DNA of 64,000 nt from positions 10,645,456 to 10,709,455 of the forward strand of contig CM043792.1 in NCBI GenBank assembly GCA_023974075.1, in the 5' to 3' direction. Positions 21,838 to 33,175 of this stretch are shown piece after piece. A program made the translations under genes and the position numbers. The DNA comes from Chaenocephalus aceratus. Lineage: Eukaryota > Chordata > Actinopteri > Perciformes > Channichthyidae. The notes beneath the pieces are model-generated. The model was not told the DNA's origin, did no database searches, and saw nothing but the letters and a program-made list of their open reading frames with translations. Within the stretch, counting starts at the first letter, position 1. Each line of letters opens with the position of its first letter.

Positions 21838-22228
21838 GGGTGTTTCTCAATGTCGAGGACGCTTCCTTGGTAGGACATGTCTTCCGAGTCAGGTCCTTCA
21901 GAAGCGAGGCAAGAATCATTCCAACCTCGGAAAACGGAGAATGGTGGAACAGGCTAACAGGTGTGCAGGTGTGCGTCATATGCGAGGCCTTGCCTTAAAT
22001 GGAGCGCGATTTCTGCCAAATACTTGGGAAATTGGTCCGTGCGCAAAGCATTGTGGGGATTTTAAGACTGCGGAGGAAACAAATGTGCAGCCTCGACATT
22101 TCCCGCAACGAAGGACGCCGGCCTCGATAGAATTTCAAGGATCCTGGACATTGGAACAGTCCTTAGGCGGGACTCAATGACGTAGCATCCTTGAAATAGT
22201 GGCTCTTCCTCGACATTGAAAAACACCC
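21838..22228. mobile_element. Short TIR element with 3-bp duplication (Harbinger-like candidate)
   Basis: A 391-bp element with ends gggtgtttctcaatgtcgag and the inverse ctcgacattgaaaaacaccc (one mismatch). It is flanked by act on both sides (21835-21837, 22229-22231). A 3-bp duplication and G-rich TIR start suit PIF/Harbinger, although the usual target is TWA. Internally it is GC-richer than its flanks and non-coding. Confidence 0.65.
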
Positions 22229-22231
22229 ACT

Positions 22232-23930
22232 GTCAGTACCACTGGCATCGGGGCTCCGTGTGCAGTCAGCTGCTGCCGATCCGGTTCCGACGGGTCAAAC
22301 ACACACTGTGCTAGTGATTAGTGGAACAACGGCTGAGCCTGATGATTAAACAGAGTTAAGATTTTCAAAGGAATTTCCAGAACCAAGAGAGCAGAGAAGC
22401 AGTTTTTTAGCTTTATGATTAGATGAGGAGCGACTGTGTTTGATTCTGTACGCTTCCAAAAAAAAGAAGGTAATTAAACGGCTTCACTGATTAATGTCAA
22501 ACACAGCCAAGGTGATTTGTGATGTTTCTCTTTTAAATGCCACAAACTTTGTTTATGTCTGACAAGCTGTGATGCGGGGAGAATATACTAAGATTGAGGT
22601 GAGGTGAAATGAGCTGGATTATTCGATGACCGACAAATATGCAGGTCAACCAGTTTAAAGAGTCTCTGTATGTGATCAACACTGATTTTTTTGTTTTGTT
22701 TAAATCCTACAAGAAATTAATAATAATTTTCTTTTACTCAAAATCTCTCCTTTTATTAAATGTGTTACTTGAATTAATTAGTTAAAGTAATTTGGTATCT
22801 TCATTTTGATAAGTACATTTAAATCATAGCACAAAGTAAATGTTAACTACAGTGTGTTGACTTACAACCTGTGAATAGCTATTAAAATATACATGGGGAA
22901 TGTGAGTAAAGGTGGGCGACGCCAGGTTTGCACACAGTAGGCCTACAGACATTTGAAAAAAACAGTTGAAGAGAAGAGAGCATGGACCCTCATCTAAAAT
23001 GAATACTCGTGGATTTTGAATCATATAAGTATATTTATGTACATTATTAACACTGTACATCCCTGTTAGCTTGTCAGCTTAATGTGGATATCAAACGAAC
23101 GTTAGCTATCGTCAGTTTTTCAGCTTAGCAACTTAGCTAGTTAGCGTGCTAGCTAATTTAGCCTGCTTTCATGGACGAGGCACACACAACATGTAATACT
23201 TTGTGGTTTAGTAGTTGTTTCAAACTAGTCAACAGCTGGCGAAATTCACCATTTTGAATAGAAAAATGTGGCAGTGGGGCACTAGTAGTTCAGAAAAAAA
23301 AGTTTTACTTGGGGAGTGGGGGGTGGTGTTCGCGCTACATTTTCAAATGCTGCTCGGTTAAGCAGTGTGGCACCAAACTAAATGTTCCTTTACTGTGGAA
23401 GTAAATTCACTCACATGCATCCGACTGTGTGTGATGTACATTTGTTCTTTTTTTCATGTGTACATTGAGACAGATAGCGGCACCATGCTTCCTAAAAAAA
23501 GGGTAGGTCTATGTCACATTCACTGCCATGGACGCTGCTCTGTGTAAACTGCCTCTGATGCGGCCTGTTTCTCTGCAGCCTAAAGAAGGAGAGGGGTGAT
23601 CCAGGAAGACTACTGGGACAAGAGTCACTTTATTAGAAGTGTAACTGTTGGTGCCTCCTTCTGTAGCGCGTTCAATTGAAGTTAAGGCATAATCTTTGTC
23701 TCCAATATCTTTCTGTACTTACAGTTATGTGTGTTCGCTACAATAATTTACATTATCTGTTCAACAGCACTAAGTTGAAGTTAGACGGAAGCCGCCCTCC
23801 CGCCTGACGGAGCTTCTGGAAGAGTCTGCAGCGGAGTTGATTAAAGAGAAACAGGTAAATGTTCTGCTTGATTTGTGTTAAAATGTGTCTGCTGTTCTGT
23901 TTGTACATGAATATCTCTATTCTCTAAAGC
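22232..23930. other. No gene recognised
   Basis: Mixed AT-rich sequence with tagctagttagc-type short repeats near 23110-23160 and no open frame with motifs. A stretch near 23580-23870 is somewhat GC-richer (ggaagccgccctcccgcctg), but I cannot assign it. Confidence 0.45.
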
Positions 23931-23931
23931 A

Positions 23932-24490
23932 GGGGTAGCCAACACGGTGCCCGCGGGCACTTAGTCGCCCGCAGGGGCAACGTGAGTCGCCCGCGGGGCA
24001 TGTCCTAAAGATAACTCGCCAAGCAAATCCAAAATGTATAAAATACACAAAACAAAAAAGGAAATGTAATTAAAAGAATCTACCCTATGCATAAACGAAA
24101 CCTAAATCATAGCAAACGCTATCTACTTACAACAACTATATATCTATCTAACACCCCTCCTCCCCCCACCCCACAATGAATATCGACCAATCACGTTCTT
24201 ACTTGATTTGCGGGACCAGCGTTGCAGTCGGGAAGAAAAGCAATGTGGCACCTCCCCGCTGATTTTCCTTCTGGCAGAATCTACACATCAGCCCCATTGA
24301 ACAGCCTATCATGCGAGCCTATACAACACATGAGGGGCAGAGTTTTACTCTGTGTGTTGCAATTTATATATTTATTGCACTTGACGCACAAACACGCATG
24401 GCGTAATTTCCACTGGGGACATGTCCCCCGCTCTTTTCAAAATCCTGTTTGTGTCCCCCCACTTTACAAATATGTTTTTTTTTTAACGCA
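23932..24490 (+). mobile_element. hAT-like element end and fragments
   Basis: It starts caggggtagccaacacggtg, resembling the 'caggggt..ccaac' ends of hAT elements, followed by repeats of cgcccgcggggc. Near 24410 the block ccactggggacatgtccccc is a second repeat-like piece. No transposase motif and no closing TIR were found. Confidence 0.4.
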
Positions 24491-24527
24491 AGCCGTCATC
24501 GCCACGGAGGAGCACACAGCCTCTGTG

Positions 24528-24650
24528 AGCAAGCGAGACAGAGGGAGAGAGAGAGAGAGCGAGCGAGAGAGCTAGGGAGGGAGGGAGAGAGAGAGAGAGA
24601 GGGAGGGAGAGAGAGAGAGAGCGAGAGAGCAAGGGAGAGCACGGGAGAGC
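24528..24650. repeat. (GA)n purine-rich low-complexity tract
   Basis: More than 100 bp of gagaga and gggaga units on the plus strand. The open frames crossing it are artefacts of composition. Confidence 0.9.
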
Positions 24651-24789
24651 ACACCTTTATCTATTTAATATAGATAAAGTAAGAAATCATTCCAATGTGT
24701 ACTATAGGACAGTAAAAAACAGTTTAAAAGGGGAGTGATTAGTAAAATATGCATACATAAAAAGAAAGAATGGTAACTATAGGTAACAT

Positions 24790-25445
24790 AAGGTTTCCCT
24801 CTCTGTCTGTGTATTCTCTTGTTCCGATTAACCCAGCCAAATATTTTTTCTTGTTTTGTATCTATATCTACGCCAGGATCCGGACTCGAGGCTGATCCTC
24901 TTGCTGTGGTCCTGTGTCTTGGATCCTCTATCCTGAGTTCTGGATTAAGTCGTGGACGTTCGGGTCGTGGCTGAACCTGTCTCTGCGGTCCTGCCTTGGG
25001 GCTCGTCATGCTGCTTCCCTGATGGCTTCCACAGGATTGTAGCTGACATCCTCGTGGATTCATCTTCTTATTACAGACACATGCATTTCCTAACATTCGG
25101 TCTATGCTATAAAATGTATTATCTCTTCGATTTACACACGGCATCTATTGCACGTCTGTCCGTCCTGGGAGAGGGATCCCTCCTCTGTTGCTCTCCCTGA
25201 GGTTTCTCCCATGTTCCCCTTAAACTGTGGGTTTTCTCTGGAAGTTTTTCCTTGTACGATGTGAGGGTCTAAGGACAGAGGGTGTCGTTTTTCTCATACT
25301 GATATTCTGAACAATCTGTGCTGTTGTATTTGCTGTAAAGTGTCTCTACTGTAGGCTATTTTTAGTATATGTACAGCACTTTGGCTTGACCCAAAATCGT
25401 TTATAAATGTGCTATATAAATAAGACTTGATTTGATAAGAATAAA
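24790..25445 (+). mobile_element. L2-like LINE 3' UTR, detached copy
   Basis: It matches the 3' UTR that follows the RT fragment at 42350-43083. Shared blocks include gttccgattaacccagc, gccaggatccgga, ggcatctattgcacgtctgt, gagagggatccctcctctgt and gtttttccttgtacgatgtg. It ends gctatataaataagacttg. No coding region precedes it, so it is a severely 5'-truncated insertion. Confidence 0.7.
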
Positions 25446-25584
25446 CCAGTTTAAATGATTTGTTATTGGTTATGATCATATTCTAAAGATGTTTGGATTA
25501 TTGAAAAGTATACAGCTCCCTTTCATATGAGTGTTGAGAGCTGTATCCATACAGTATGCTTATTTCCTGTTCGGCCTTCAAAAA

Positions 25585-25720
25585 TACGTCATCACTGCAC
25601 AACTCTATAGTGACCCTGTGTAGGACCACATTTCGTTATCATAAAACTGGACTGCATTCTCAAATAAGTTTCAAGTGAAACTTTTTTCTCATAGATTACA
25701 GGAGTATTAAACACATTGTA
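25585..25720 (+). repeat. Fragment related to the long TIR of the element at 50.9-55.7 kb
   Basis: The block gaccctgtgtaggaccacat...aaactggactgcattctcaa...tttttctcatag parallels caaccctgtctcctaaaaat...aaactgcattctcaattacg...attttctccc at 50875-50970. Similarity is moderate; it may be a diverged or solo end of the same family. Confidence 0.4.
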
Positions 25721-26600
25721 AATTGTAACGAAACAAAAACGCGACAAAACTACTTGGTTATGTTTAGCAAAACCTCATGGTTTAGCTTTAAATAAGTTAT
25801 GATAGATAGATAGGTTATTTCAGTTTTAATATTTTGGCAAAAATAACACCAGCATACTTGGTGAAAGTCCTTTGACCTATCCTTTCATTAGACATTCTTC
25901 CTATGCGGAGTTCCTTGAACTTTTTGTTTGAAGAATATTTGCACCCAAAAACAAACATAAAACAGAAGAAAAATAAGTTCCCCTGAAATGTAATGGATGA
26001 TGGAGTTTCCTTATTTCAGAAAATCATTTGTCAATTTTCTTTTGATCTGAGTCTGAAGTGACAAACCACAGAAAATATCCACCTGATCAGCTTCAGTTTT
26101 AGTTTGCCATCGTTGCTTGCAACAGCAGCAGGCAGCTTATAGTGAAAGCGCTGTGAAACCCCACTGTACTCTACCTGCTCAGCAGCAAACAGCAGACCGA
26201 CACAGCTATGCGCAACACAATGCAACCTTTAGCTGCTAAAGTAACAGATATGTCCCTCAGGAGATGGAGACCAAAAACAACTAAAATTGAGAGGATACGA
26301 GATTCATGAGCGATGCAAAAACAAAAAAGGCTCTTAATCAAAGATAATGTTGCTCTGTAACTAATGGGCCAGTAAATCAGCTCAAGATGAAAGTGTGCTT
26401 TTGATTTTGTAACATTATTAGATATTGTTAGTTGGTCGTCACCAATATTAGACTCTGGTATGATTCTTACTCTTTCTGTGGGAACGTTGAATTTACTAAC
26501 TTCAAAACAACTGGTGAGAATAGCTTTGATATGTATACAAGTTACAATATTTCACTCTTGCATGTAATGTAGCATAAACAAAAGTACAAATTCCTTAGAA
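25721..26600. other. No recognisable feature
   Basis: AT-rich sequence without coding motifs. Confidence 0.4.
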
Positions 26601-26919
26601 CTGTATTGAAAGAGGACATATGCTCATTTTCAGGTTCATATTTGCATGTTGTACCTCTACTGTGACATGTTTACATATTTTAGGTCAAAAAGCTCTTATT
26701 TTTCTCATACTGCCTGTGCTGCAGCACCTTTTTTCACCCACTGTCTGAAACCAGAGCCCAGTCTGCTCTGATTGGTTAGCGATGTGTCAGCTTGAGTGTT
26801 ACATAGTGATGTCACTATGTTACGGAAGTAAACAAAGGACTACAATGGAGGCGTTTCAAGAAGGGAAGGGGGGAGTAAGGGAGATAAACTCCCTCTGGAG
26901 GGAACTTTGGGATTTTAGC

Positions 26920-29900
26920 AACAAGTCCTCCAACTCATACGAATAGGTCGATTGTTCAAGCCCTTATACAACCAAATAGGTCGGTCCTAGGTCCTATATT
27001 CACAAATAACCCTCTCTGGAAAATCCTAAATTGTAGGATAGTTTGGCCATTAAAATGCTTTTTGATTAGATTTCTAGCTTGAAGTGTATATTGTACTTTC
27101 AGAATACACGTCCAGTGAATGTGTAAGATCTATAGTTTGATGGATAGTACGAAGATTATTTAAGGTCTCGCCAGGAGAACGTGTATATGCGGCAGCGTCC
27201 ATGTAAAGTTAGCGTCAACCCTCAGGTGGTGAAAACAGCATTTCCGGTCTCTAAGTTTTCATAATAAAACCGTATTCCCCTCACTGTCAAATTATTTTAA
27301 AGCTATATCTGCAGTACTCATCCACTAAAAACATCAGTTTATCCTTGTTAATTACACGACATTAATTGGTTTAAATTGTGTACACTGCTTTTGTGTTTTT
27401 TCCATAGGTTTTTCCCTTTCGATTCTGAGAGACACATTTCTTTTTTCAGAGGTTTTGATAGGCTAAAACATTGAATTTGAAACTCGGTGATTGGATGTTT
27501 TAGCCGCAATGCAAGTTGGGATATGGTGTTAATGCGATGTGAAATCCGAAAACATTTAAAAAAAAGAAGAAAATAATACTTTATTCCGAGTATGCTTGGT
27601 TTTCTCTTTGGAAGTCATCACATAACGGCATTGTAATACACGGTTCGGCTGCATTAAATATTACACATCTGCCGTAGTTCTTTATTTATAGAGCCCTGAT
27701 TAGAAGACTTCTGGACAAACTGGAAGAAATGCCACCGAAACTGAAGACATGACGTGGATCATAAATATATCAGCAATTAAACAACATCTTCAATTTCTCT
27801 TCACATAATACGTCTCCTTGCAGTATCAACACTAATTCAGCTGACTTTTATATTTGATCCAATTGGTAAATAGGCTGTATTTACACCATAACGGTGCACA
27901 GCTGATATAAAGGCACTTGTAGTTTTTAAAGATGTTACTGATTTACTTTGAATTAAATAATGTAAATACTGAGTTGAGAGAAAAGTCAGGGATTTTGGGT
28001 GATGGGAGACACATCTATGAAATCAGAATGTCAATAGCTTACCATTAAATGACGGATATTGTGTAACTTGCTGCTGTTAAATACCATCAAACTATGTGCA
28101 AGTGCAATATATACATTATTATATACATATGCCATTGATAACTGTGTAAATATACCTGGCTGCTAAATCCTAAGAACTCTTACAGGATTTGTATTTTGAA
28201 AAGTATTTTTTTTTACTTTTATCTTTTTATTATATTTTGTATTGTATCATAACTTAGTACTTTTTTAACATATGTAACATTAAGCTGTCTGTGGCTCTTT
28301 CCTGCTGTAACGAAATGTGCCTCTGAACCTTGACAAGTGCATGTTTCAGGCTTATCAATTGACAACAGGAGGGATCACAGACATAAGACCAGCTGTTAAA
28401 TAAAGCTCTTCTGACCTTAGCTGTTATGTGGGTATATTAATGCTGCCCATTATGGACACAAGCAATTTTCACCCATTTATTAATTATATGTTTTAAATGT
28501 GATAACACCAATGTGTTTCGTATCCCCTAAACCTCCAGGGGTGTAAACAGTTTAATACTGGCAACTTCTAATTGTGGGTAATTCGAAAACGTCTTTTAAA
28601 ACTACAATTCCCAGTAGAGACGTGCCATAGAACATGTTGTGAAAGACAATAGCCAGCATGTGTAGTTCTGGAGGCGGGAGGGAGGAGGGGGGAGCTGGGC
28701 TGGACCCGTCCAAGTCCAGTTTTGGATAGTCTGCCGTGGTTACATTCCATTTCCAACCTGATCTCACCAGAATGCATGACTCCACCATGACTCCTTAACA
28801 CCGCATTGCGTGGTGGACTCACGAACTTTGTTACATTTACGTGTCTGCACCACGCAAACAACCCCAATGTAAAGTGAATGAGGTTCCTTTGTCGTGGTGC
28901 ACACAGGCATTTCTACCACATCCTGCAGTGAGCTTTTATTCTATAAAACGTTTTTAAAATCTACTTTATAGCTTGTAGTAACTCTCGGGAGGCTTCTTTT
29001 ATTTTATTTGTATTCATAATAATTTTTATTTTTCGTCAGAATGTATTATGGTGCATTAGTTACGATTTTTGTTCTCAAAAAACAGTGCATTGTGTGTAAT
29101 AAAACTGTGATTTGTATTACATTAGTTTGTTTTTAAGGAAGGCCAGAGCTTCAGCTGTGTCAAATAGATTGTTCCCTTTAGTTAACGTTTTTTAAAAGAA
29201 CATTATATTCCGATTTGATCAAGTCCCCTTTATTGTATTACGGAGAGCAATGTGAGCATCCATTCCCATTGGATAATGCAGGATTTTACACCCGGAAGTA
29301 AGTATTCTCTTTACTGTCGATTGATTTTACAGTGATATCTGCATTACTCATCAACTCAAAAACACCAGATTATCCTTGTTGATTACACAACATTGGTTGG
29401 TTTAAATTGTGTACAATGCTTTTTGTAATTTTCCCCTTCGATTCGGAGAAACAAATACTTCGGAGCACACTCTCCAATCACAGAGCTTGAGGACTATCAC
29501 GGGGTTTGTCAAACAGAGCACATGGTGTAGTCCAAACGATAGCTGGGGATTCTGGGTAGTGTAGTGTCTTCTGCCATCCTTTACTCCGAAAAAATATGTG
29601 TTTCTCCGAATCGAAAGGGAAAAATACAAAAGCATTGCACACCATTTAAACCAATCAATGTTGTGTAATTAGGATAATATAAGGATAATATAAGGATAAT
29701 CTGGTGTTTTTTAGTCAATGAGTAGTGCAGATATCATTGTAAAATCAATCGACAGTAAGGGGAATACTTACTTCCGGGTGTACAATTCTCCGTTATCCAA
29801 TGAGAATGGACGCTCACATTGCCTTTAAGGGCAGCCGACACAAACGAATGCCGTGCTTCCATGAGCAGTCCATAGAAGCATATGGACATCCCGGAAAGCT

Positions 29901-30180
29901 GAAAATGGACGCTAAGGCCCCCCCCCCCCTTGCGTTGAAAATGGACGCTAAGGCCCACCCCCTTGCGTTGGAAAAAGCCGACACAGGGGACTTGACATAA
30001 CGTCAACATAGGCCGACCTGGGAGTGAGGATGTGTTGCTTCGGAGCGTTTGCAATCAACGGGAGCATGTTGTTTCTTACACGACCACTAGAGGTGCTACA
30101 CTTTAAAACGTGACTATGGGTCGTAATAAGCTGCTGAACAATCGACCTATTTGGTAGTTTTTTGTAGAAGGACAGGCTGG
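26920..30180. mobile_element. Unclassified inverted-repeat family, copy B, with 8-bp target duplication
   Basis: It is flanked by the perfect 8-bp direct repeat attttagc (26912-26919, 30181-30188). Both ends carry aataggtcgattgttca in opposite orientation within the first 65 bp (26941 on the left; inverse about 30135-30155 on the right). The 8-bp duplication suggests an hAT-type mobiliser. Internal blocks match copies at 9.2-12.4, 34.8-37.6 and 47.4-47.7 kb. The segment near 30018-30038, gggagtgaggatgtgttg, resembles the end of the 34769-37553 element, so copy B may itself be composite. No coding sequence. Confidence 0.7.
29240..29815. repeat. Hairpin inside repeat copy B
   Basis: The segment about 29255-29460 (cattcccattggataat...cacccggaagtaagtat...accagattatccttg...gattcggagaaacaaata) is inverted at about 29590-29815 (tatgtgtttctccgaatcg...ttacttccgggtgtac...ttatccaatgagaatg). 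The arms are about 200 bp, with a 130-bp spacer holding cagagcttgaggactatcac and the gtgtagtccaaacgatag block. Confidence 0.85.
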
Positions 30181-30265
30181 ATTTTAGCCTTTGCAGACCA
30201 TTTACATGCAGAAAAACCTTTATAACATGCAACAGGAAAGAAAAAGAAAAAGCAATTAAAAAAAA

Positions 30266-31715
30266 TATATTAACTTTATTTGGTACAGATTGGGATTTTT
30301 GTTCGTATAAATACAATTGACATAACTTTGGTGCTTGATTACTATTAGCTAATTTCTATTTAGCTACTCACCGGCACTGTGTTTCAGTAAACTATTCTGA
30401 AGTTAATCAATCAATGCAATTAAATATTGCATTTTCAGTCACCTCTGCACCTATGTCATGTCTCCTGTCATAACGTCCACAACACAATCATCACATGACA
30501 TTTACAGAAGAGCTTCTTTCACCACAGACATAGTAAGAAACATAATTAATTACGGCATCATACCGTTGCACACAGATGAGTGACTTTTAAGGTTGACTGT
30601 TTCGCTTTCTTTGCCATGCTGTGCTGTGGACTTTTTACATTCTCAGACCTTTCTGTTAGAGAGCCCCCTTCACAAGTGTCAAAAGCTTTCCCAGCCGAGG
30701 CGTGTTAAAATGAACAAAGTGCTCACCAGCTCCCATTAGCTGAAGAATTTCTTTGAATCCGTGACCCTCTGGGAGGCCTGCCTGTAGAAGAAATGGCTAT
30801 CCTAATTAAGTGAAGGAATTGTACGCTGAGTCAAGAGTAGCGAAGCGAGTGGACATAAACTTTCACTAAAAAATAAAAGATCTTGCCTCGTAAGCACTTT
30901 CTTTTATGAAACCCAGGGGTAGAGCAGAGGAGGAAAGTCGTGTCGTGTAACGTCTTATCGTCCGCTGTCCCCATCACTAAACGCACAGGGCTGGATTGTA
31001 CATTTGACAGCCGCGCAGAGGACCGGGGGGACGCTAATGCGGCCACTGAGGCGCCTGCAGCTGATTAACTCCAATTGAGGACTCATTAACATTCCTGCCG
31101 GATCATCACATGCACAGTTGTTGATGAAAATCAGTACTGACAAGTCTATAATTATGAGACACTTCAGTATTGGTCTGGATGGCCGAGTCCACTCAGGGTG
31201 AGGGCACGCCACGAAGAGAAAACCACCAACTCTGAGAGGATCTCCAGTCTTGGGCCATTGATTGCTTTGTCAACATGTAATCCCAGCGCAGTATCGCAAG
31301 GGCAAGGTCATCCAAACATGTATAGTCCCTAAGGAGAATGTGAATTATGCAGATAATATAAGTGAAACGTGACAATGGCACACAGGGAGGGGACTTATAA
31401 TGCATTTATTTCCCTCCCTCGTTGGGCCCTGCTCCAGTGCCCTTGCGTCTCTTTTCCCTCAGCATGTCCCACTTTCACAATGGCCAAGCTTTACCACTTT
31501 GCAAAGGAGGAGAGCACACTTTCACTGAAATGAAAGCTATTTATTCCACCCCACCCCCACCCTTCAGCGCATGGCAGATTGAGAGCTTGATATACAGGTT
31601 ATCACTGGTGTATCTAGGTTTCCTCCGCTGAGGCTCACACTCGCAGCCACAAACTGTACTCTAACCCAGTTCTATCTGGGGGTTGCTCTGCCTGGGTCCT
31701 TCATTCTGGTGGTCA
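30266..31715. other. No gene recognised
   Basis: Sequence without TE signatures or coding motifs. The part 30660-31400 is of average composition and could be unique host DNA. Confidence 0.45.
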
Positions 31716-31717
31716 TT

Positions 31718-31718
<1 letters not shown>

Positions 31719-31789
<71 letters not shown>
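31719..31789. repeat. (GT)n microsatellite
   Basis: About 35 uninterrupted GT units. Confidence 0.97.
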
Positions 31790-31790
<1 letters not shown>

Positions 31791-32389
31791 ACAGATGTGG
31801 AGCTTGAAAAGAGCAACATGACAGATGATAAAACATTGAGTCACCGGGATTAGACAAAGTGTCGGGAGCGTTCAGAGTGCTTGTTAAGTAGGAAGGAGAT
31901 ATTGCTCATTTGGAGCTGCGTGATGAACAGATGTCCACGTGCAGTGTTCCTGGCAGCGGCTGCAGGGGTCGGCAGATGCACCCGGACCTTGTTCCACCTT
32001 GGACATCGTGATCAACACCACCTGTGTGAATCTCACTGATAATTGGCCATCTACAGCCCACTAATGGCCTCCGCTGCTGCTGCTGTTAACCGCCACATGT
32101 CTCCTGATGTGAAACAAGCACAAAGCAGCAGTCTGATCCAACATGTTGAACAACTGCAGGAGAAGCTGTTCTTTTACAGCAATCTGATGTCAACATCCTT
32201 AACGCGAGTAAGATGCATAAACTCAGCACTGCAGAGCTGAGATTCCCTTCCCCAGGGTTTGGTGGATAAATATGGAGGGTTGCAAATTGATAAGCAAAAG
32301 AGGATTCTAATGGAAAAATAATGTCTACCTTTTACTTTTTTTCTTAAATGATGTCCTTTTCCTGCAACTTTTAATACAAATCATCTGCC
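31790..32389. other. No recognisable feature
   Basis: Apparently non-repetitive DNA of average composition. One 65-codon open frame without motifs. Confidence 0.45.
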
Positions 32390-33175
32390 ATTTGAATTTG
32401 CACACAAAAAGGTTCTGCACTCAGGTGGCTCCAGTCCTACCTCTCCGACAGATCACACTTCATCTCCCTCAACAACCACTCCTCTGCCAGAGCTTCAGTC
32501 ACCCAAGGTGTTCCCCAAGGTTCAGTATTCTGCCCCCTTCCTCTTCATCATCTACATCCTCCCCCTTGGTCAGATTCTCCACCACTACAACCTGGACTTT
32601 CACTGTTACGCCGACGACACACAGATTTACCTCAGCACCAAATCCCCCCACAACCCCCCCCCTCCCCCTCACCCACATCGAATCCTGTCTGACTGCAATA
32701 AAATCCTGGATGCAACACAACTTCCTCAAACTCAACAGCAATAAAACTGAACTCCTCCTCATCGGCTCCAAATCCACCCTCAGCAAAAACCCCAGCCTGA
32801 CAGTCACCATTGATGGCACCCCTGTTTCCCCTTCAACCCAGGCACGCAACCTTGGCGTTATATTTGACCCCACCCTCTCCCTCGAGCCCCACATCCGCCA
32901 AGTTGTCAAAACCTCATTTTTCCACCTCCGCAATATTGCCAAACTCCGTCCCTCTCTCCCCCGCCCTGCAGCTGAGTGACTCATTCATGCCTTCATCCCC
33001 TCCCGCCTTGACTATTGCAACTCACTCCTTTACGGCACCAGCACCACCTCCCTCAGTAGACGCCAGTGTGTCCAGAACGCAACCGCCAGACTCCTCACCC
33101 ACACCAAATCATGGCATCAAGAAAAGAAAAGCGCTTTAGAAATATAATGTATTATTATTATTATTATTATTATCA
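32390..33175 (+). pseudogene. L2-like LINE reverse transcriptase fragment with (att)n tail
   Basis: The RT palm appears in successive frames: LQSYLSDRSHFISLNN and VTQGVPQGSVF (32420-32530), then HCYADDTQIYLST with the catalytic YADD codons at 32607-32618. The thumb-side part LKLNSNKTELLLIG, RNLGVIFDPTLSL and FFHLRNIAKLRPSLP follows to about 32980, then SRLDYCNSLLYG near 33005. Frame shifts lie near 32510 and 32660 and a stop after PRPAAE. The last part of the protein is missing; the tail gcgctttagaaatataatgt is followed by (att)n. This is the 3' end of a 5'-truncated L2-type element. Confidence 0.85.

Larger units (their letters stand above)
26605..30265. mobile_element. MITE split by a large nested insertion
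   Basis: The left part (26605-26919) begins with gaggacatatgctcattttc and ends tttgggattttagc. The right part resumes attttagcctttgcagacca at 30181. The same right-hand block, tttgggatttgagcctttga, is uninterrupted at 49545-49565 in another copy, which proves the split. The element is non-coding. The central 3.26 kb belongs to the nested repeat. Confidence 0.75.

Noticed and set aside
24222..24673. Open frames of 117 and 74 codons near the GA tract
   Set aside because: Their length comes from the GA-rich low-complexity sequence (Arg-Glu repeats); no start context or motif.
31672..31857. 61-codon minus-strand frame across the GT microsatellite
   Set aside because: A Thr-His repeat product of the dinucleotide tract.
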